The notes under the pieces were generated by a model. It did not search any database. It was not told where the DNA came from and saw nothing but the letters and a program-made list of their open reading frames with translations. A stretch of 14,116 bases of DNA from an uncultured Ruminococcus sp. (GTDB lineage Bacteria; Bacillota; Clostridia; Oscillospirales; Acutalibacteraceae), in assembly GCA_905234305.1 (NCBI GenBank), contig CAJOHT010000009.1, forward strand, positions 1 through 14,116. Reading direction: 5' to 3'. The position numbers and the translations under genes are program-made. Positions within the stretch are counted from its first letter, which is position 1. Each line of letters starts with the position of its first letter. Below are positions 7,583 to 14,116 of this stretch, piece after piece.

Positions 7583-7617
7583 AGTTCTCAGTAATCAGTT
7601 CTCAATTTTCAGATTAT
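7583..7617 (+). repeat. tandem AGTNNTC heptamers, pgk-tpiA spacer
   Basis: Starting 3 bases after the pgk stop, three exact AGTNNTC heptamers (NN = TC, AA, TC) are followed by two decayed units (AATTTTC and AGATTAT). The same heptamer family recurs in the tpiA-gpmI spacer. They have the form of short tandemly repeated repetitive sequences found between genes in various genomes; their role is unknown. Confidence 0.65.
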
Positions 7618-7702
7618 AAACAGAGAATTTTGAATAGTGAAGCAAAAGATGAACGTATCCCAAGTATCCAAAACTTGATAGAATCCTAATGGAACGGTGG
7701 AT

Positions 7703-7756
7703 ATGAATTTTAAGAAAGGAATGTACACGCTTGACGTGGAAAATCAAAAAATATGA
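7703..7756 (+). CDS. possible 17-codon upstream ORF coupled to tpiA
   Basis: ATG 7703 opens a frame encoding MNFKKGMYTLDVENQKI, whose TGA stop (7754-7756) overlaps the tpiA ATG (7753-7755) in the ATGA arrangement typical of translational coupling. GGTGG at 7696-7700 precedes it closely; the same GGTGGA string precedes the lysozyme start in this window, though with slightly better spacing. tpiA itself has only a weak GTGGA 12 nt upstream, so coupling could matter. No similarity is recognised. It may be chance, since short frames are common. Confidence 0.3.
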   Translation: MNFKKGMYTLDVENQKI

Positions 7757-8523
7757 ATAAAGATAAAAGACAGGCGATTATCGCTGGTAACTGGAAAATG
7801 AATAAAACTCCCTCTGAGGCTAAAGCGCTTTTAGAGGAGATTATCCCCGTAGCTAAGGACGCGGGCTGCGAGGTTATCGCGTGCGTACCTTATGTTGATT
7901 TAGCTGTAGCTGTAGAAACAGTTAAGGGTACTAACGTGAAAATCGGCGCAGAGAACTGCCATTGGGCTGAGAGCGGCGCTTTCACAGGCGAAATCTCGAC
8001 AGGTATGCTTAAGGAAGTAGGCGTAGAGTACGTTGTACTCGGCCACAGCGAGCGCCGTCAGTATTTCGGCGAGACTGACGAGACAGTTAATAAGAGAACA
8101 AAGGCTGCTTTAGCGGCAGGCTTGAAGCCTATCGTATGCGTAGGCGAGCTTCTCTGGGAGCGTGAGTGCGATATTACCGAGGAGGTTATCGCCCGCCAGA
8201 TTAAACTCGATCTCTATGACGTTACCGCTGAGGACGCTAAAAAATGCGTTATCGCTTATGAGCCTGTATGGGCTATCGGTACGGGTAAGACCGCTACAGC
8301 CGACCAGGCTGAGGAGGTTTGCGCGTTTATCCGTAAGGAACTCGCTAAGAAATACGACGAAGAAACCGCTCAGGCTATTACAATTCAGTACGGCGGTTCT
8401 ATGAACGACGCTAATGCTGCTGAGCTTCTCTCTAAGGAGAATGTTGACGGCGGACTTATCGGCGGTGCTTCACTTGTAGCGGCTAAGTTCGGCGCTATTA
8501 TCGACGCTGCAACAAAAGGTTAA
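7753..8523 (+). CDS. tpiA: triosephosphate isomerase
   Basis: Cytoplasmic TIM-barrel enzyme that interconverts dihydroxyacetone phosphate and glyceraldehyde 3-phosphate. The length of 256 residues is normal. Active-site residues are present: K15 in GNWKMN, H98 in VVLGHSERR, and the catalytic base E170 in AYEPVWAIGTGKTAT, where the mobile loop 6 follows. QYGGSMN and GLIGGASL near the C-terminus bind phosphate. One mild departure is CVGELLWERE, where many homologues have Thr or Ser as the first residue after CVGE. The ribosome binding site is weak (GTGGA at 7736-7740, 12 nt away) and a short upstream frame ends on its start codon. It lies 173 bp after pgk and 72 bp before gpmI; both gaps carry heptamer repeats. 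Confidence 0.97.
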   Translation: MNKDKRQAIIAGNWKMNKTPSEAKALLEEIIPVAKDAGCEVIACVPYVDLAVAVETVKGTNVKIGAENCHWAESGAFTGEISTGMLKEVGVEYVVLGHSERRQYFGETDETVNKRTKAALAAGLKPIVCVGELLWERECDITEEVIARQIKLDLYDVTAEDAKKCVIAYEPVWAIGTGKTATADQAEEVCAFIRKELAKKYDEETAQAITIQYGGSMNDANAAELLSKENVDGGLIGGASLVAAKFGAIIDAATKG

Positions 8524-8542
8524 TTTTGAGGGCAAAATTAAC
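8519..8542 (+). other. perfect 10-bp hairpin spanning the tpiA stop codon
   Basis: GTTAATTTTG (8519-8528) and CAAAATTAAC (8533-8542) pair perfectly around an AGGG loop. The TAA stop of tpiA (8521-8523) lies inside the left arm, and the heptamer array begins at the very next base. There is no T-run after it and gpmI follows, so it is more likely a 3' stabilising or processing element than a terminator. Ribosomes finishing tpiA would melt it. Confidence 0.55.
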
Positions 8543-8577
8543 AGTTGTCAGTAGTCAGTAATCAGTTTTCAGTTATT
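8543..8577 (+). repeat. tandem AGTNNTC heptamers, tpiA-gpmI spacer
   Basis: Four exact AGTNNTC heptamers in a row (NN = TG, AG, AA, TT) and a fifth ending in TATT. They abut the tpiA hairpin and end just before the gpmI ribosome binding site. The frame stays open through them, which gives a false in-frame extension of gpmI. Confidence 0.7.
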
Positions 8578-8581
8578 GAAC

Positions 8582-8588
8582 AAGGAGG
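8582..8588 (+). promoter_or_regulatory. ribosome binding site that fixes the gpmI start
   Basis: A consensus AAGGAGG lies 7 nt before GTG 8596. It decides for this start over the in-frame TTG at 8545, which sits inside the heptamer repeats and has no binding site. Confidence 0.85.
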
Positions 8589-8595
8589 AAAAATA

Positions 8596-10107
8596 GTGAA
8601 AAAACCTCTTATATTAATGATACTTGACGGCTTTGGTATTGCTCCTCCCGAGGGCAATGCTATTGCCGCGGCGAATAAGCCTAATCTGGACAGGCTGTTC
8701 GGCAGCAACCCTATTACTCAAATCGGCGCGTCGGGAATGGACGTAGGTCTTCCAGACGGACAGATGGGTAACAGCGAGGTCGGTCATACTAATATCGGCG
8801 CGGGACGTATAGTTTATCAGGAGCTTACCCGTATTACAAAGACTATCGAGGAAGATAAGCTTAAGGATAACGAGCCTATAGTAAACGCTATGGATTCAGC
8901 GCTTGAGAAGGGTACTTCGCTTCACCTTATGGGACTTATGTCCCCTGGCGGAGTACATAGCCATATCGAGCATCTTTACGGTATTTTAAAGCTCGCTAAA
9001 GCTAAGGGACTCGAAAAGGTTTACGTACACGCTTTCCTTGACGGACGTGACGTTCCGCCTTCTTCCGCTAAGGAATATGTCGCCGACGCGGTAGAGAAGA
9101 TGAAAGAAATCGGTGTCGGTAAAATAGCTACTGTACACGGCCGTTACTACGCTATGGACAGAGATAACCGTTGGGAGCGCGTTCAGAAAGCCTACAGTGC
9201 GCTGGTTTACGGAAAGGGTATTGACGCCGACTGTCCCGTACAGGCTATTCAGGACAGCTACGATAACGGCGTAACCGACGAGTTTGTTGTTCCGATCGTA
9301 GTTAAGGGCGGAGATACGATTAAAGCGAATGACAGCGTAATCTTCTTTAACTTCCGTCCCGACCGCGCGCGTGAGATAACACGTACGCTCGTTGACCCCG
9401 AGTTTAACGGATTTGAGCGCGAGAACGGTTTCTTCCCGCTTAATTACGTTTGTATGACTCAGTACGACGCCACTATGCCGAATGTTGAGGTAGCGTTTAA
9501 ACCTCAGAGTCTTAAAAATACTCTCGGTGAGTATATTTCGAGCCTCGGTATGCACCAGCTGAGAATTGCCGAAACCGAGAAATATGCCCACGTAACTTTC
9601 TTCTTTAACGGCGGTGTTGAAAAGCAGTACGATGGAGAGGACAGAATTCTCGTTAAATCTCCCGCGGTCGCTACATATGACCTCCAGCCCGAGATGAGCG
9701 CTCCCGAGGTAACTCAAAAACTCGTGCCTGCTATTAAATCGGGTAAGTACGATATGATAATCCTTAATTTCGCTAACTGCGATATGGTAGGTCATACAGG
9801 CGTGTTTGAGGCGGCTGTTAAGGCTGTTGAAGCGGTTGATGAGTGCGTCGGAAAGGTTACGGACGCTATTGCCGAAATGGGCGGAGCGGCTATCATTACA
9901 GCCGACCACGGTAACGCCGACAAGATGATTGACGACGACGGCAAGCCCTTTACGGCTCATACGACAAATCCTGTACCTTTCTGTGTAATCGGTTATGACT
10001 GCAAGCTCAGAGAGGGCGGTGTATTGGCGGATATCGCTCCGACAATGCTTAAGATTATGGGACTCGCCCAGCCCGAGGAAATGACTGGTAAGAGCATCAT
10101 TATCTGA
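8596..10107 (+). CDS. gpmI: 2,3-bisphosphoglycerate-independent phosphoglycerate mutase
   Basis: Cytoplasmic, metal-dependent (usually manganese) enzyme of the alkaline phosphatase superfamily that converts 3-phosphoglycerate to 2-phosphoglycerate. From the GTG start it has 503 residues, close to the usual 505-515. Motifs: metal ligand D11 in MILDGFG, catalytic Ser60 in [23 protein letters not shown] starting at 181, FRPDRAREI at 253-261, NCDMVGHTG at 394-402, and ADHGNAD at 436-442. The ribosome binding site is a full AAGGAGG 7 nt upstream. It is last in the pgk-tpiA-gpmI cluster and is followed by a strong terminator. The nearly ideal binding site contrasts with the weak one of tpiA, so the two may be translated at different rates. 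Confidence 0.97.
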   Translation: MKKPLILMILDGFGIAPPEGNAIAAANKPNLDRLFGSNPITQIGASGMDVGLPDGQMGNSEVGHTNIGAGRIVYQELTRITKTIEEDKLKDNEPIVNAMDSALEKGTSLHLMGLMSPGGVHSHIEHLYGILKLAKAKGLEKVYVHAFLDGRDVPPSSAKEYVADAVEKMKEIGVGKIATVHGRYYAMDRDNRWERVQKAYSALVYGKGIDADCPVQAIQDSYDNGVTDEFVVPIVVKGGDTIKANDSVIFFNFRPDRAREITRTLVDPEFNGFERENGFFPLNYVCMTQYDATMPNVEVAFKPQSLKNTLGEYISSLGMHQLRIAETEKYAHVTFFFNGGVEKQYDGEDRILVKSPAVATYDLQPEMSAPEVTQKLVPAIKSGKYDMIILNFANCDMVGHTGVFEAAVKAVEAVDECVGKVTDAIAEMGGAAIITADHGNADKMIDDDGKPFTAHTTNPVPFCVIGYDCKLREGGVLADIAPTMLKIMGLAQPEEMTGKSIII

Positions 10108-10124
10108 TTATAAACTATTAAATA

Positions 10125-10156
10125 AATCGGTTCGGTTATACCGAGCCGATTTTTTT
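10125..10156 (+). terminator. rho-independent terminator after gpmI
   Basis: Twelve-pair stem (AATCGGTTCGGT with ACCGAGCCGATT, one G-U pair), a 3-nt loop TAT, and a run of seven T (10150-10156). It begins 17 nt after the gpmI stop and ends the glycolytic transcript. Confidence 0.92.
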
Positions 10157-10220
10157 GAAACAGTGTCATAAAATTTGGTTTTCTGTAGTTACAGATATTG
10201 AAAGAATATACTTTTTGTTA

Positions 10221-10249
10221 TTGTTTTTATGCGATAAATATGGTAAAAT
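10221..10249 (+). promoter_or_regulatory. promoter of the acyltransferase/glycosyltransferase fusion gene
   Basis: TTGTTT (10221-10226), a 17-bp spacer, and TAAAAT (10244-10249) preceded by TGG, making an extended -10. The start site would be near 10256, about 33 nt before the ATG. With the terminator before it, the gene is an independent unit. Confidence 0.7.
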
Positions 10250-10288
10250 AACTTTGTCTGTAAAAAATATGAAAGGAAAAACTACAAT

Positions 10289-13153
10289 ATGGATGTTGAA
10301 AGACTTGAAAGACGCAATACTTCTCTTGACATTCTGAGAATATGCGCGGTATTTCTTGTTAACTCTGTCCATTTCTTTTGGTTTAACGGTTTTTACCAGC
10401 AAACGTTAAGAAATGACTCTGCCATTTTCATTATGATGATAATGCGCACATTCTTTACAATTTGCGTGCCTTTGTTTATGATACTTACGGGTTATCTTAT
10501 GTCGCAGAAAACCCTGAGTAAAAGCTATTATAAGGGAATACGCAAGACTCTTATAATTTACGCTATAGCTACGCTGGCGTGTATGATTTATAAGACGATT
10601 ACGGCTAACGAACCTATAAGCGTAGGAAAGGTTATTTTAGACTTTTTAAGCTTTAAGGGCGCGAATTATTCGTGGTATATTGAGTTTTATATCGGGCTTT
10701 TCCTTATCGCTCCGTTTTTGAATTTAATGTACAACGGGCTTAAGACTCAGCGTAAAAAGCAAATATTGGTTTTTACATTTTTCGCGATTTCTATTCTGCC
10801 CAATATCTTTAATATGCATGTCTTTACGAATCCCCAATGGTGGGCTACCCCTACGATAAGCTCGGAATATGATAAGATTTTACCGTCGTGGTGGACTTGC
10901 ATTTACCCCGTATCGTTTTATTTTGTAGGAGCTTATTTAAGGGAATACGGTTTCAAAATGAAAACCCGTACTCTGCTTATCGGCTATCCTATTGTACTTT
11001 TGATATTCACATTATTTAATTTCTACCGCTATTTTGGTACAACCTTTAATTACAGTACAGTAGCGGGCTGGGGCAGCTTTGAGGCGTATGTGCTGTCCTG
11101 TGGATTCTTTATACTGATAACCCGTATCCCGACCGCGAAAATTCCCATAGCTGTAAAATGGGGATTGTGGAAGGTTTCGGATTTAGCACTCGGTATGTAT
11201 CTTATTTCATTTATTTTTGACCAGACATTCTATACCGAGTTCTTGAACAAATATGTAACGGTGTTTACCGATAAACTGCCGTGGTATCTTGTTATTGTAC
11301 CTTGCGTGTTTGTATTTTCGATGGCAGCTTCGCTTTTAATGAATTATCTTGCGAAAGGCATTATAATCGCTTACGAGGCGGTTGTCAGATTTGTTAAGAA
11401 AATCCGCGAAAGCGATAGCAAGGATAAGTACAGAGATTTTCTGTTTTTGTTTTTGATGGCGGGGGCGGTATGCTTCGCTGTCTGGAAATGCTTCTACGGG
11501 TTCGGAGGAGACGACGAAGCGTTTTACCTTACGATTCCGAAACGGCTTATTCAGGGAGACGCTTTGTTTACTCAGGAATGGCACCTTTCCCAGATGTCGT
11601 CGATATTCCTTGTGCCGTTTGTAGGCGCTTACCGTCTGATTACAGGCTCGTATGACGGAATAATTCTTGCCGCGAGATTCTTCTACGTTATAGGGCACGC
11701 GGCTGTCGCCTGTTTCGTATATTCGCGCTTAAGAAAATACGGTTATATCGTATTGTTCGCTTCGCTGTTCTTCTTTATCTACACTCCGTATAATATTATG
11801 GCGTACAGCTACAATACGCTGTCGGTGGATTTTGTAGTTCTTACAGGCGTTATTATGGGAACGGCCTCCTTTAATAAGAAGCTACCGATTATTTTCGGCG
11901 GAATATGCTTTGCGGCGGCGGTGCTTTGCAGCCCGTATATAGCTGTCGGATATGCTCTTTATATTATCTGTGTCGTACTTCATAAGGCGTTCGAGAAGAA
12001 AGAATTTAAATCCGCGTTAAAAAGCGATTTGTTCTCGCTAAAAACCTGTCTTTGGTTTACGGTCGGAATAGCCGTTATGACGGTTATTTTCCTGGCGTTC
12101 GTATTCAGCCGTACGGGAATTAACGAATTTATGAGCGCTTTGCCGAAGCTCTTTGACGACCCCGAGCATCCGCAGATATCGTTCCTCGATAAGATATGGA
12201 GATACTTTAATTCTTCGATAACGTTCCATTCTCACTATCTGTTCGCGCTGATACCTTACGCTGTAATGATGCTCGTGATGATATTCGATACTAAGCGTAA
12301 GCTCCACAGAGGTATCTATCTTTCAATAACTGCCGCGCTGGTGATAATGGTACTCATTATGCTGCTCCCGACGATGACCGTTTCATCGTATAACGCGATT
12401 ATGTATCCTATGCTGTTTATCGGAATAACATCTTACGCGCTTTGTAACGAAAAACCGAGGGAATTGTTCGTGAGCCTGTTCTGTCTTGGAATTCTTTATT
12501 CTTTCGCGGTATGTATGGCGTCGAATCAGTATTTCTACGTAATATCGATGGCAATGTGTACGGCGAATGTAGCGAGCTTCGTATTCCTTTCACAGCTTGT
12601 TAAGGAGATGCGTGAGACTGACGATAACCTCGATTACGCTAAATTCTGTAAATATTTCGCGTTTTCTCTCGTAGCTCTTATGATAACGCTTCAGGGCTTT
12701 TTCCAGATTGAAGTTAAGGCTCGCCATTGCTTCTTTGAACCTGCCGAAGCCGCTGCTCTTACATCCAAGATAGAGCAAGGTCCAGCTAAGGGCATTAATA
12801 CAAACTCGACAAAAGCCGCCCAGTATAATAATCTTTATAATGATTTACAGTATTATAAGGGAAAAACTCCCGCTAATATACTCTCCGTTTCAGGAACGAC
12901 GTGGATTTATCTTGAATTAAATGATTATCCGTACGCGACGTATTCGGCGTGGATAGGCGGAGAAGGCTTAGTTTCGATTGATACCGTTTCCGCTCGATTG
13001 AATGATTTTTATAACCTGAACCCGAGTAAGTATCCTAAGTATGTATATATACCTAAGGAAACGAAATGGACTGTATCAAGAATAGTTGAGGATTTTAAAA
13101 ACCGGGGCTTTACGGTAACTGAAAACAATATGAGCTATAAGCTCGAAAAATAA
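10289..13153 (+). CDS. membrane fusion protein: acyltransferase-3 domain plus GT-C-like glycosyltransferase
   Basis: Very large polytopic protein of 954 residues. Residues 1-365 look like an acyltransferase-3 (OafA/NodX-type) domain: LDILRICAVFLVNSVHFF near 13-30 holds the conserved Arg (R17) and His (H28), followed by about ten helices. Such enzymes move acetyl or other acyl groups across the membrane to surface glycans. A charged linker (about 366-382) leads to a second membrane domain (about 383-805). Its first outer loop carries GDDEAFYLTIPKRL (407-420), fitting the acidic DD/DE motif of GT-C transferases that use lipid-linked sugars. Residues 806-954 form a soluble, probably extracytoplasmic tail. 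The GT-C call is by pattern and is less sure than the acyltransferase call. AAAGGA at 10272-10277 lies 11 nt before the ATG. There is no internal stop or frameshift. It stands alone, without polysaccharide-cluster neighbours. Confidence 0.83.
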   Translation: MDVERLERRNTSLDILRICAVFLVNSVHFFWFNGFYQQTLRNDSAIFIMMIMRTFFTICVPLFMILTGYLMSQKTLSKSYYKGIRKTLIIYAIATLACMIYKTITANEPISVGKVILDFLSFKGANYSWYIEFYIGLFLIAPFLNLMYNGLKTQRKKQILVFTFFAISILPNIFNMHVFTNPQWWATPTISSEYDKILPSWWTCIYPVSFYFVGAYLREYGFKMKTRTLLIGYPIVLLIFTLFNFYRYFGTTFNYSTVAGWGSFEAYVLSCGFFILITRIPTAKIPIAVKWGLWKVSDLALGMYLISFIFDQTFYTEFLNKYVTVFTDKLPWYLVIVPCVFVFSMAASLLMNYLAKGIIIAYEAVVRFVKKIRESDSKDKYRDFLFLFLMAGAVCFAVWKCFYGFGGDDEAFYLTIPKRLIQGDALFTQEWHLSQMSSIFLVPFVGAYRLITGSYDGIILAARFFYVIGHAAVACFVYSRLRKYGYIVLFASLFFFIYTPYNIMAYSYNTLSVDFVVLTGVIMGTASFNKKLPIIFGGICFAAAVLCSPYIAVGYALYIICVVLHKAFEKKEFKSALKSDLFSLKTCLWFTVGIAVMTVIFLAFVFSRTGINEFMSALPKLFDDPEHPQISFLDKIWRYFNSSITFHSHYLFALIPYAVMMLVMIFDTKRKLHRGIYLSITAALVIMVLIMLLPTMTVSSYNAIMYPMLFIGITSYALCNEKPRELFVSLFCLGILYSFAVCMASNQYFYVISMAMCTANVASFVFLSQLVKEMRETDDNLDYAKFCKYFAFSLVALMITLQGFFQIEVKARHCFFEPAEAAALTSKIEQGPAKGINTNSTKAAQYNNLYNDLQYYKGKTPANILSVSGTTWIYLELNDYPYATYSAWIGGEGLVSIDTVSARLNDFYNLNPSKYPKYVYIPKETKWTVSRIVEDFKNRGFTVTENNMSYKLEK

Positions 13154-13156
13154 AAA

Positions 13157-13183
13157 AAGGTGCGGCTCATTGAGCCGCACTTT
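13157..13183. terminator. bidirectional terminator between the fusion gene and trmL
   Basis: GTGCGGCTC (13160-13168) pairs with GAGCCGCAC (13172-13180) around a 3-nt ATT loop, and AAAG/TTT flanks extend the stem. The - strand exit is CC followed by seven T, a strong terminator for trmL. The + strand exit is TTTACTTAGT and then six T. Confidence 0.9.
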
Positions 13184-13204
13184 ACTTAGTTTTTTAATCA
13201 CTGC

Positions 13205-13702
13205 TTACCATTTATGCCGATGAAGCTCGCCGTGAGTTAGAAGCTCGGGATAATCCCACTGCCTCAGAGTTTCGTACGCGGCTATCGCTACGGAATTTGA
13301 GAGATTAAGGCTTCGAGCTTCTTTTATCATAGGAATCCTTACGCAGCTTTCCCTGTTTTTTACGAGCAGGCTTTCGGGAAGTCCGCGGGTTTCCTTGCCG
13401 AAAACAAGGTAACAGTTATCGGGATAGCTTACGTCCGTATGGCGGTTCAGCGCTTTAGTCGTAAAATAGAAATAATTACCGCCTTTTGTTTTTTTAAAAA
13501 AATCGTCTAAATTCTCATAATATGTAATGTCGAGCAAATTCCAGTAATCAAGCCCCGCGCGTTTTAAATGTTTATCGCTTACGGAAAACCCGAGCGGTTT
13601 AACTAAATGAAGCCTCGCTCCCGTAGCGGCGCAGGTTCGCGCTACGTTGCCCGTGTTTGCGGGAATTTCAGGTTCGACCATTACGATATTTAATGTTGCC
13701 AA
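13205..13702 (-). CDS. trmL: tRNA (cytidine/uridine-34 2'-O)-methyltransferase TrmL
   Basis: SPOUT-class enzyme of 165 residues that methylates the wobble-position ribose of leucine tRNAs using S-adenosylmethionine. The three family motifs are present: NTGNVARTCAATGA (16-29), the knotted SAM-binding LVFGKETRGLPE (99-110), and IPMIKEARSLNLSNSVAIAAYE (123-144). KRAGLDYW (47-54) is also typical of TrmL/YibK, and the length fits. The start is TTG at 13702 on the - strand. AGAGGTGA (13716-13709) lies 6 nt upstream and the family's N-terminus (short, then NIVMVEPEIPANTGN) begins here. It is transcribed away from the small YtxH-like gene and ends at a shared terminator. Confidence 0.95.
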   Translation of the reverse strand: MATLNIVMVEPEIPANTGNVARTCAATGARLHLVKPLGFSVSDKHLKRAGLDYWNLLDITYYENLDDFFKKTKGGNYFYFTTKALNRHTDVSYPDNCYLVFGKETRGLPESLLVKNRESCVRIPMIKEARSLNLSNSVAIAAYETLRQWDYPELLTHGELHRHKW

Positions 13703-13708
13703 AACTTA

Positions 13709-13716
13709 TCACCTCT
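13709..13716 (-). promoter_or_regulatory. ribosome binding site that fixes the TTG start of trmL
   Basis: AGAGGTGA on the - strand, 6 nt before the TTG. There is no ATG or GTG at a suitable place, so the rare TTG start is supported. Confidence 0.75.
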
Positions 13717-13722
13717 AAATAT

Positions 13723-13750
13723 ATTTTAACCGCAAATAATAATTTTGCAA
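13723..13750 (-). promoter_or_regulatory. weak candidate promoter for trmL
   Basis: TTGCAA (13750-13745), a 16-bp spacer, and TAAAAT (13728-13723) on the - strand. Transcription would start only about 14 nt before the TTG, at the edge of the ribosome binding site, so the leader would be very short. No convincing + strand promoter for the neighbouring small gene is seen in this 78-bp gap. Confidence 0.35.
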
Positions 13751-13780
13751 GTGATTGCAGAAATTTTCGGAGGTGAAATT

Positions 13781-13963
13781 ATGGAAAAAGGCAAAACTTC
13801 GAGCGTAGTTAAAGGCGTAGCGGGCGGTATGATTGCGGGAATCGCCGTCGGAATGGCGAGCAAAGCTCTTATTGACAGCAAACCTAAAATGAAGAAAAAG
13901 GCTAATAAGGCGATGAACGCCGTGGGTCAGTTCATAGACACAGCGCAATATTTGTTTAAGTAA
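13781..13963 (+). CDS. small YtxH-like membrane-associated protein
   Basis: Protein of 60 residues. A short polar start is followed by a Gly/Ala/Val/Met-rich segment with small-residue spacing (about 9-30, GVAGGMIAGIAVGMA), then a lysine-rich stretch (about 36-46) and an amphipathic end. This resembles YtxH-type small proteins with one helix packed by glycines, whose function is unknown in most species. GGAGG at 13769-13773 lies 7 nt before ATG 13781, much better than an in-frame TTG at 13745. It is divergent from trmL and convergent with the M23 peptidase gene. Confidence 0.8.
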   Translation: MEKGKTSSVVKGVAGGMIAGIAVGMASKALIDSKPKMKKKANKAMNAVGQFIDTAQYLFK

Positions 13964-13971
13964 TAGAAATA

Positions 13972-13995
13972 GCACCGAATGAAAACATTCGGTGC
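13972..13995. terminator. hairpin between convergent small gene and M23 peptidase
   Basis: A perfect 10-bp stem (GCACCGAATG with CATTCGGTGC) and an AAAA loop, 8 nt after the + strand stop and 6 nt from the - strand stop at 14002. The tails are A/T-rich in both directions but have no long T-run, so it probably serves both genes moderately well. Confidence 0.75.
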
Positions 13996-14001
13996 ATAAT
14001 T

Positions 14002-14116
14002 TTATACAAAATTTGAGGGATTAAGTCTTGAACCGCCCTCAGTTCTTACCTCAAAATGGAGGTGAGGACCTGTTGAGTCGCCTGTAGAACCTACAGCCGC
14101 GATTGACTGTCCCTGG
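14002..14116 (-). CDS. M23-family (LytM/NlpD-type) peptidase, C-terminal fragment
   Basis: Only the last 37 codons lie in the window; the gene continues past the right edge. Read on the - strand from 14115 it includes GQSIAAVGSTGDSTGPHLHF, then E, VR and a short tail ending in NPSNFV before TAA (14004-14002). GPHLHFE is the conserved HxH zinc-ligand and catalytic motif of M23 glycyl-glycine/DD-endopeptidases, and the preceding GxVGSTG turn is also typical. Such enzymes are exported and cut peptidoglycan cross-links or stem peptides. The N-terminal domains and export signal cannot be seen. Confidence 0.92.
   Translation of the reverse strand, partial: QGQSIAAVGSTGDSTGPHLHFEVRTEGGSRLNPSNFV

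Noticed and set aside
7664..7676. Small inverted repeat CAAGT/ACTTG in the pgk-tpiA spacer as a terminator or operator
   Set aside because: Only five pairs (7664-7668 is not fully fixed by flanking pairs), no T-run, and weak stability; it may be chance.
8545..8595. A 17-residue N-terminal extension of gpmI from a TTG start
   Set aside because: It is encoded by the heptamer repeats, has no ribosome binding site, and a consensus AAGGAGG sits before GTG 8596.
8986..9960. A 324-codon open frame on the - strand inside gpmI
   Set aside because: It is antisense to a well-supported gpmI, has no recognisable domain, and arises from the biased codon use of the highly expressed gene.
10155..10402. Short frames on both strands around the acyltransferase promoter
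   Set aside because: They overlap the terminator, promoter and the first codons of the large gene and show no coding signature.

Overview
The window looks like chromosomal DNA of a low-to-mid GC, Gram-positive Clostridia-type bacterium (Bacillota, perhaps Oscillospirales/Ruminococcaceae). This rests on strong AGGAGG-type ribosome binding sites, some GTG and TTG starts, a pgk-tpiA-gpmI glycolytic cluster, a SpoIIM-family protein, a YtxH-like small protein, and secreted SH3b/BIG2 cell-wall proteins. The genus is not determined. I see no phage, insertion sequence, tRNA, rRNA or CRISPR array.

Layout, left to right. (1) 17-3469, + strand: a J-domain/TPR protein with a cysteine-rich tail, an integral membrane protein whose start overlaps its stop codon, and a secreted SH3b-BIG2-GH24 lysozyme, all closely packed. 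(2) 3494-5673, + strand: a SpoIIM-family membrane protein, a multi-pass DUF624-like membrane protein with a charged tail, and a single-pass protein with a lysine-rich N-terminus. They are preceded by an inverted repeat that can cover the first gene's ribosome binding site. (3) 5715-6164, - strand: a lipoprotein facing this operon tail to tail across a 12-bp hairpin. Both convergent genes encode a similar NSDGTF strand motif. (4) 6288-10156, + strand: a near-consensus promoter, then pgk, tpiA and gpmI, then a strong terminator. Both spacers carry tandem AGTNNTC heptamers. The first also holds a 17-codon ORF whose stop overlaps the tpiA start; the second has a perfect 10-bp hairpin spanning the tpiA stop. 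(5) 10221-13153, + strand: its own promoter and a 954-residue membrane protein that appears to fuse an acyltransferase-3 domain to a GT-C-like glycosyltransferase. (6) 13205-13702, - strand: trmL, with a TTG start. (7) 13781-13963, + strand: a 60-residue YtxH-like protein transcribed away from trmL. (8) 14002-14116, - strand: the last 37 codons of an M23 (LytM-type) peptidase running off the right edge.

How the genes fit together: the glycolytic cluster supplies three lower/middle glycolysis steps and is probably one transcript with tuned internal expression. Much of the rest concerns the cell envelope: the lysozyme, the M23 peptidase, the acyltransferase/glycosyltransferase fusion, the lipoprotein and the membrane-protein operon. 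The most unusual points are the SH3 domain inserted inside the GH24 fold, the AT3-GT-C fusion, and the repeat, uORF and hairpin elements between the glycolytic genes.
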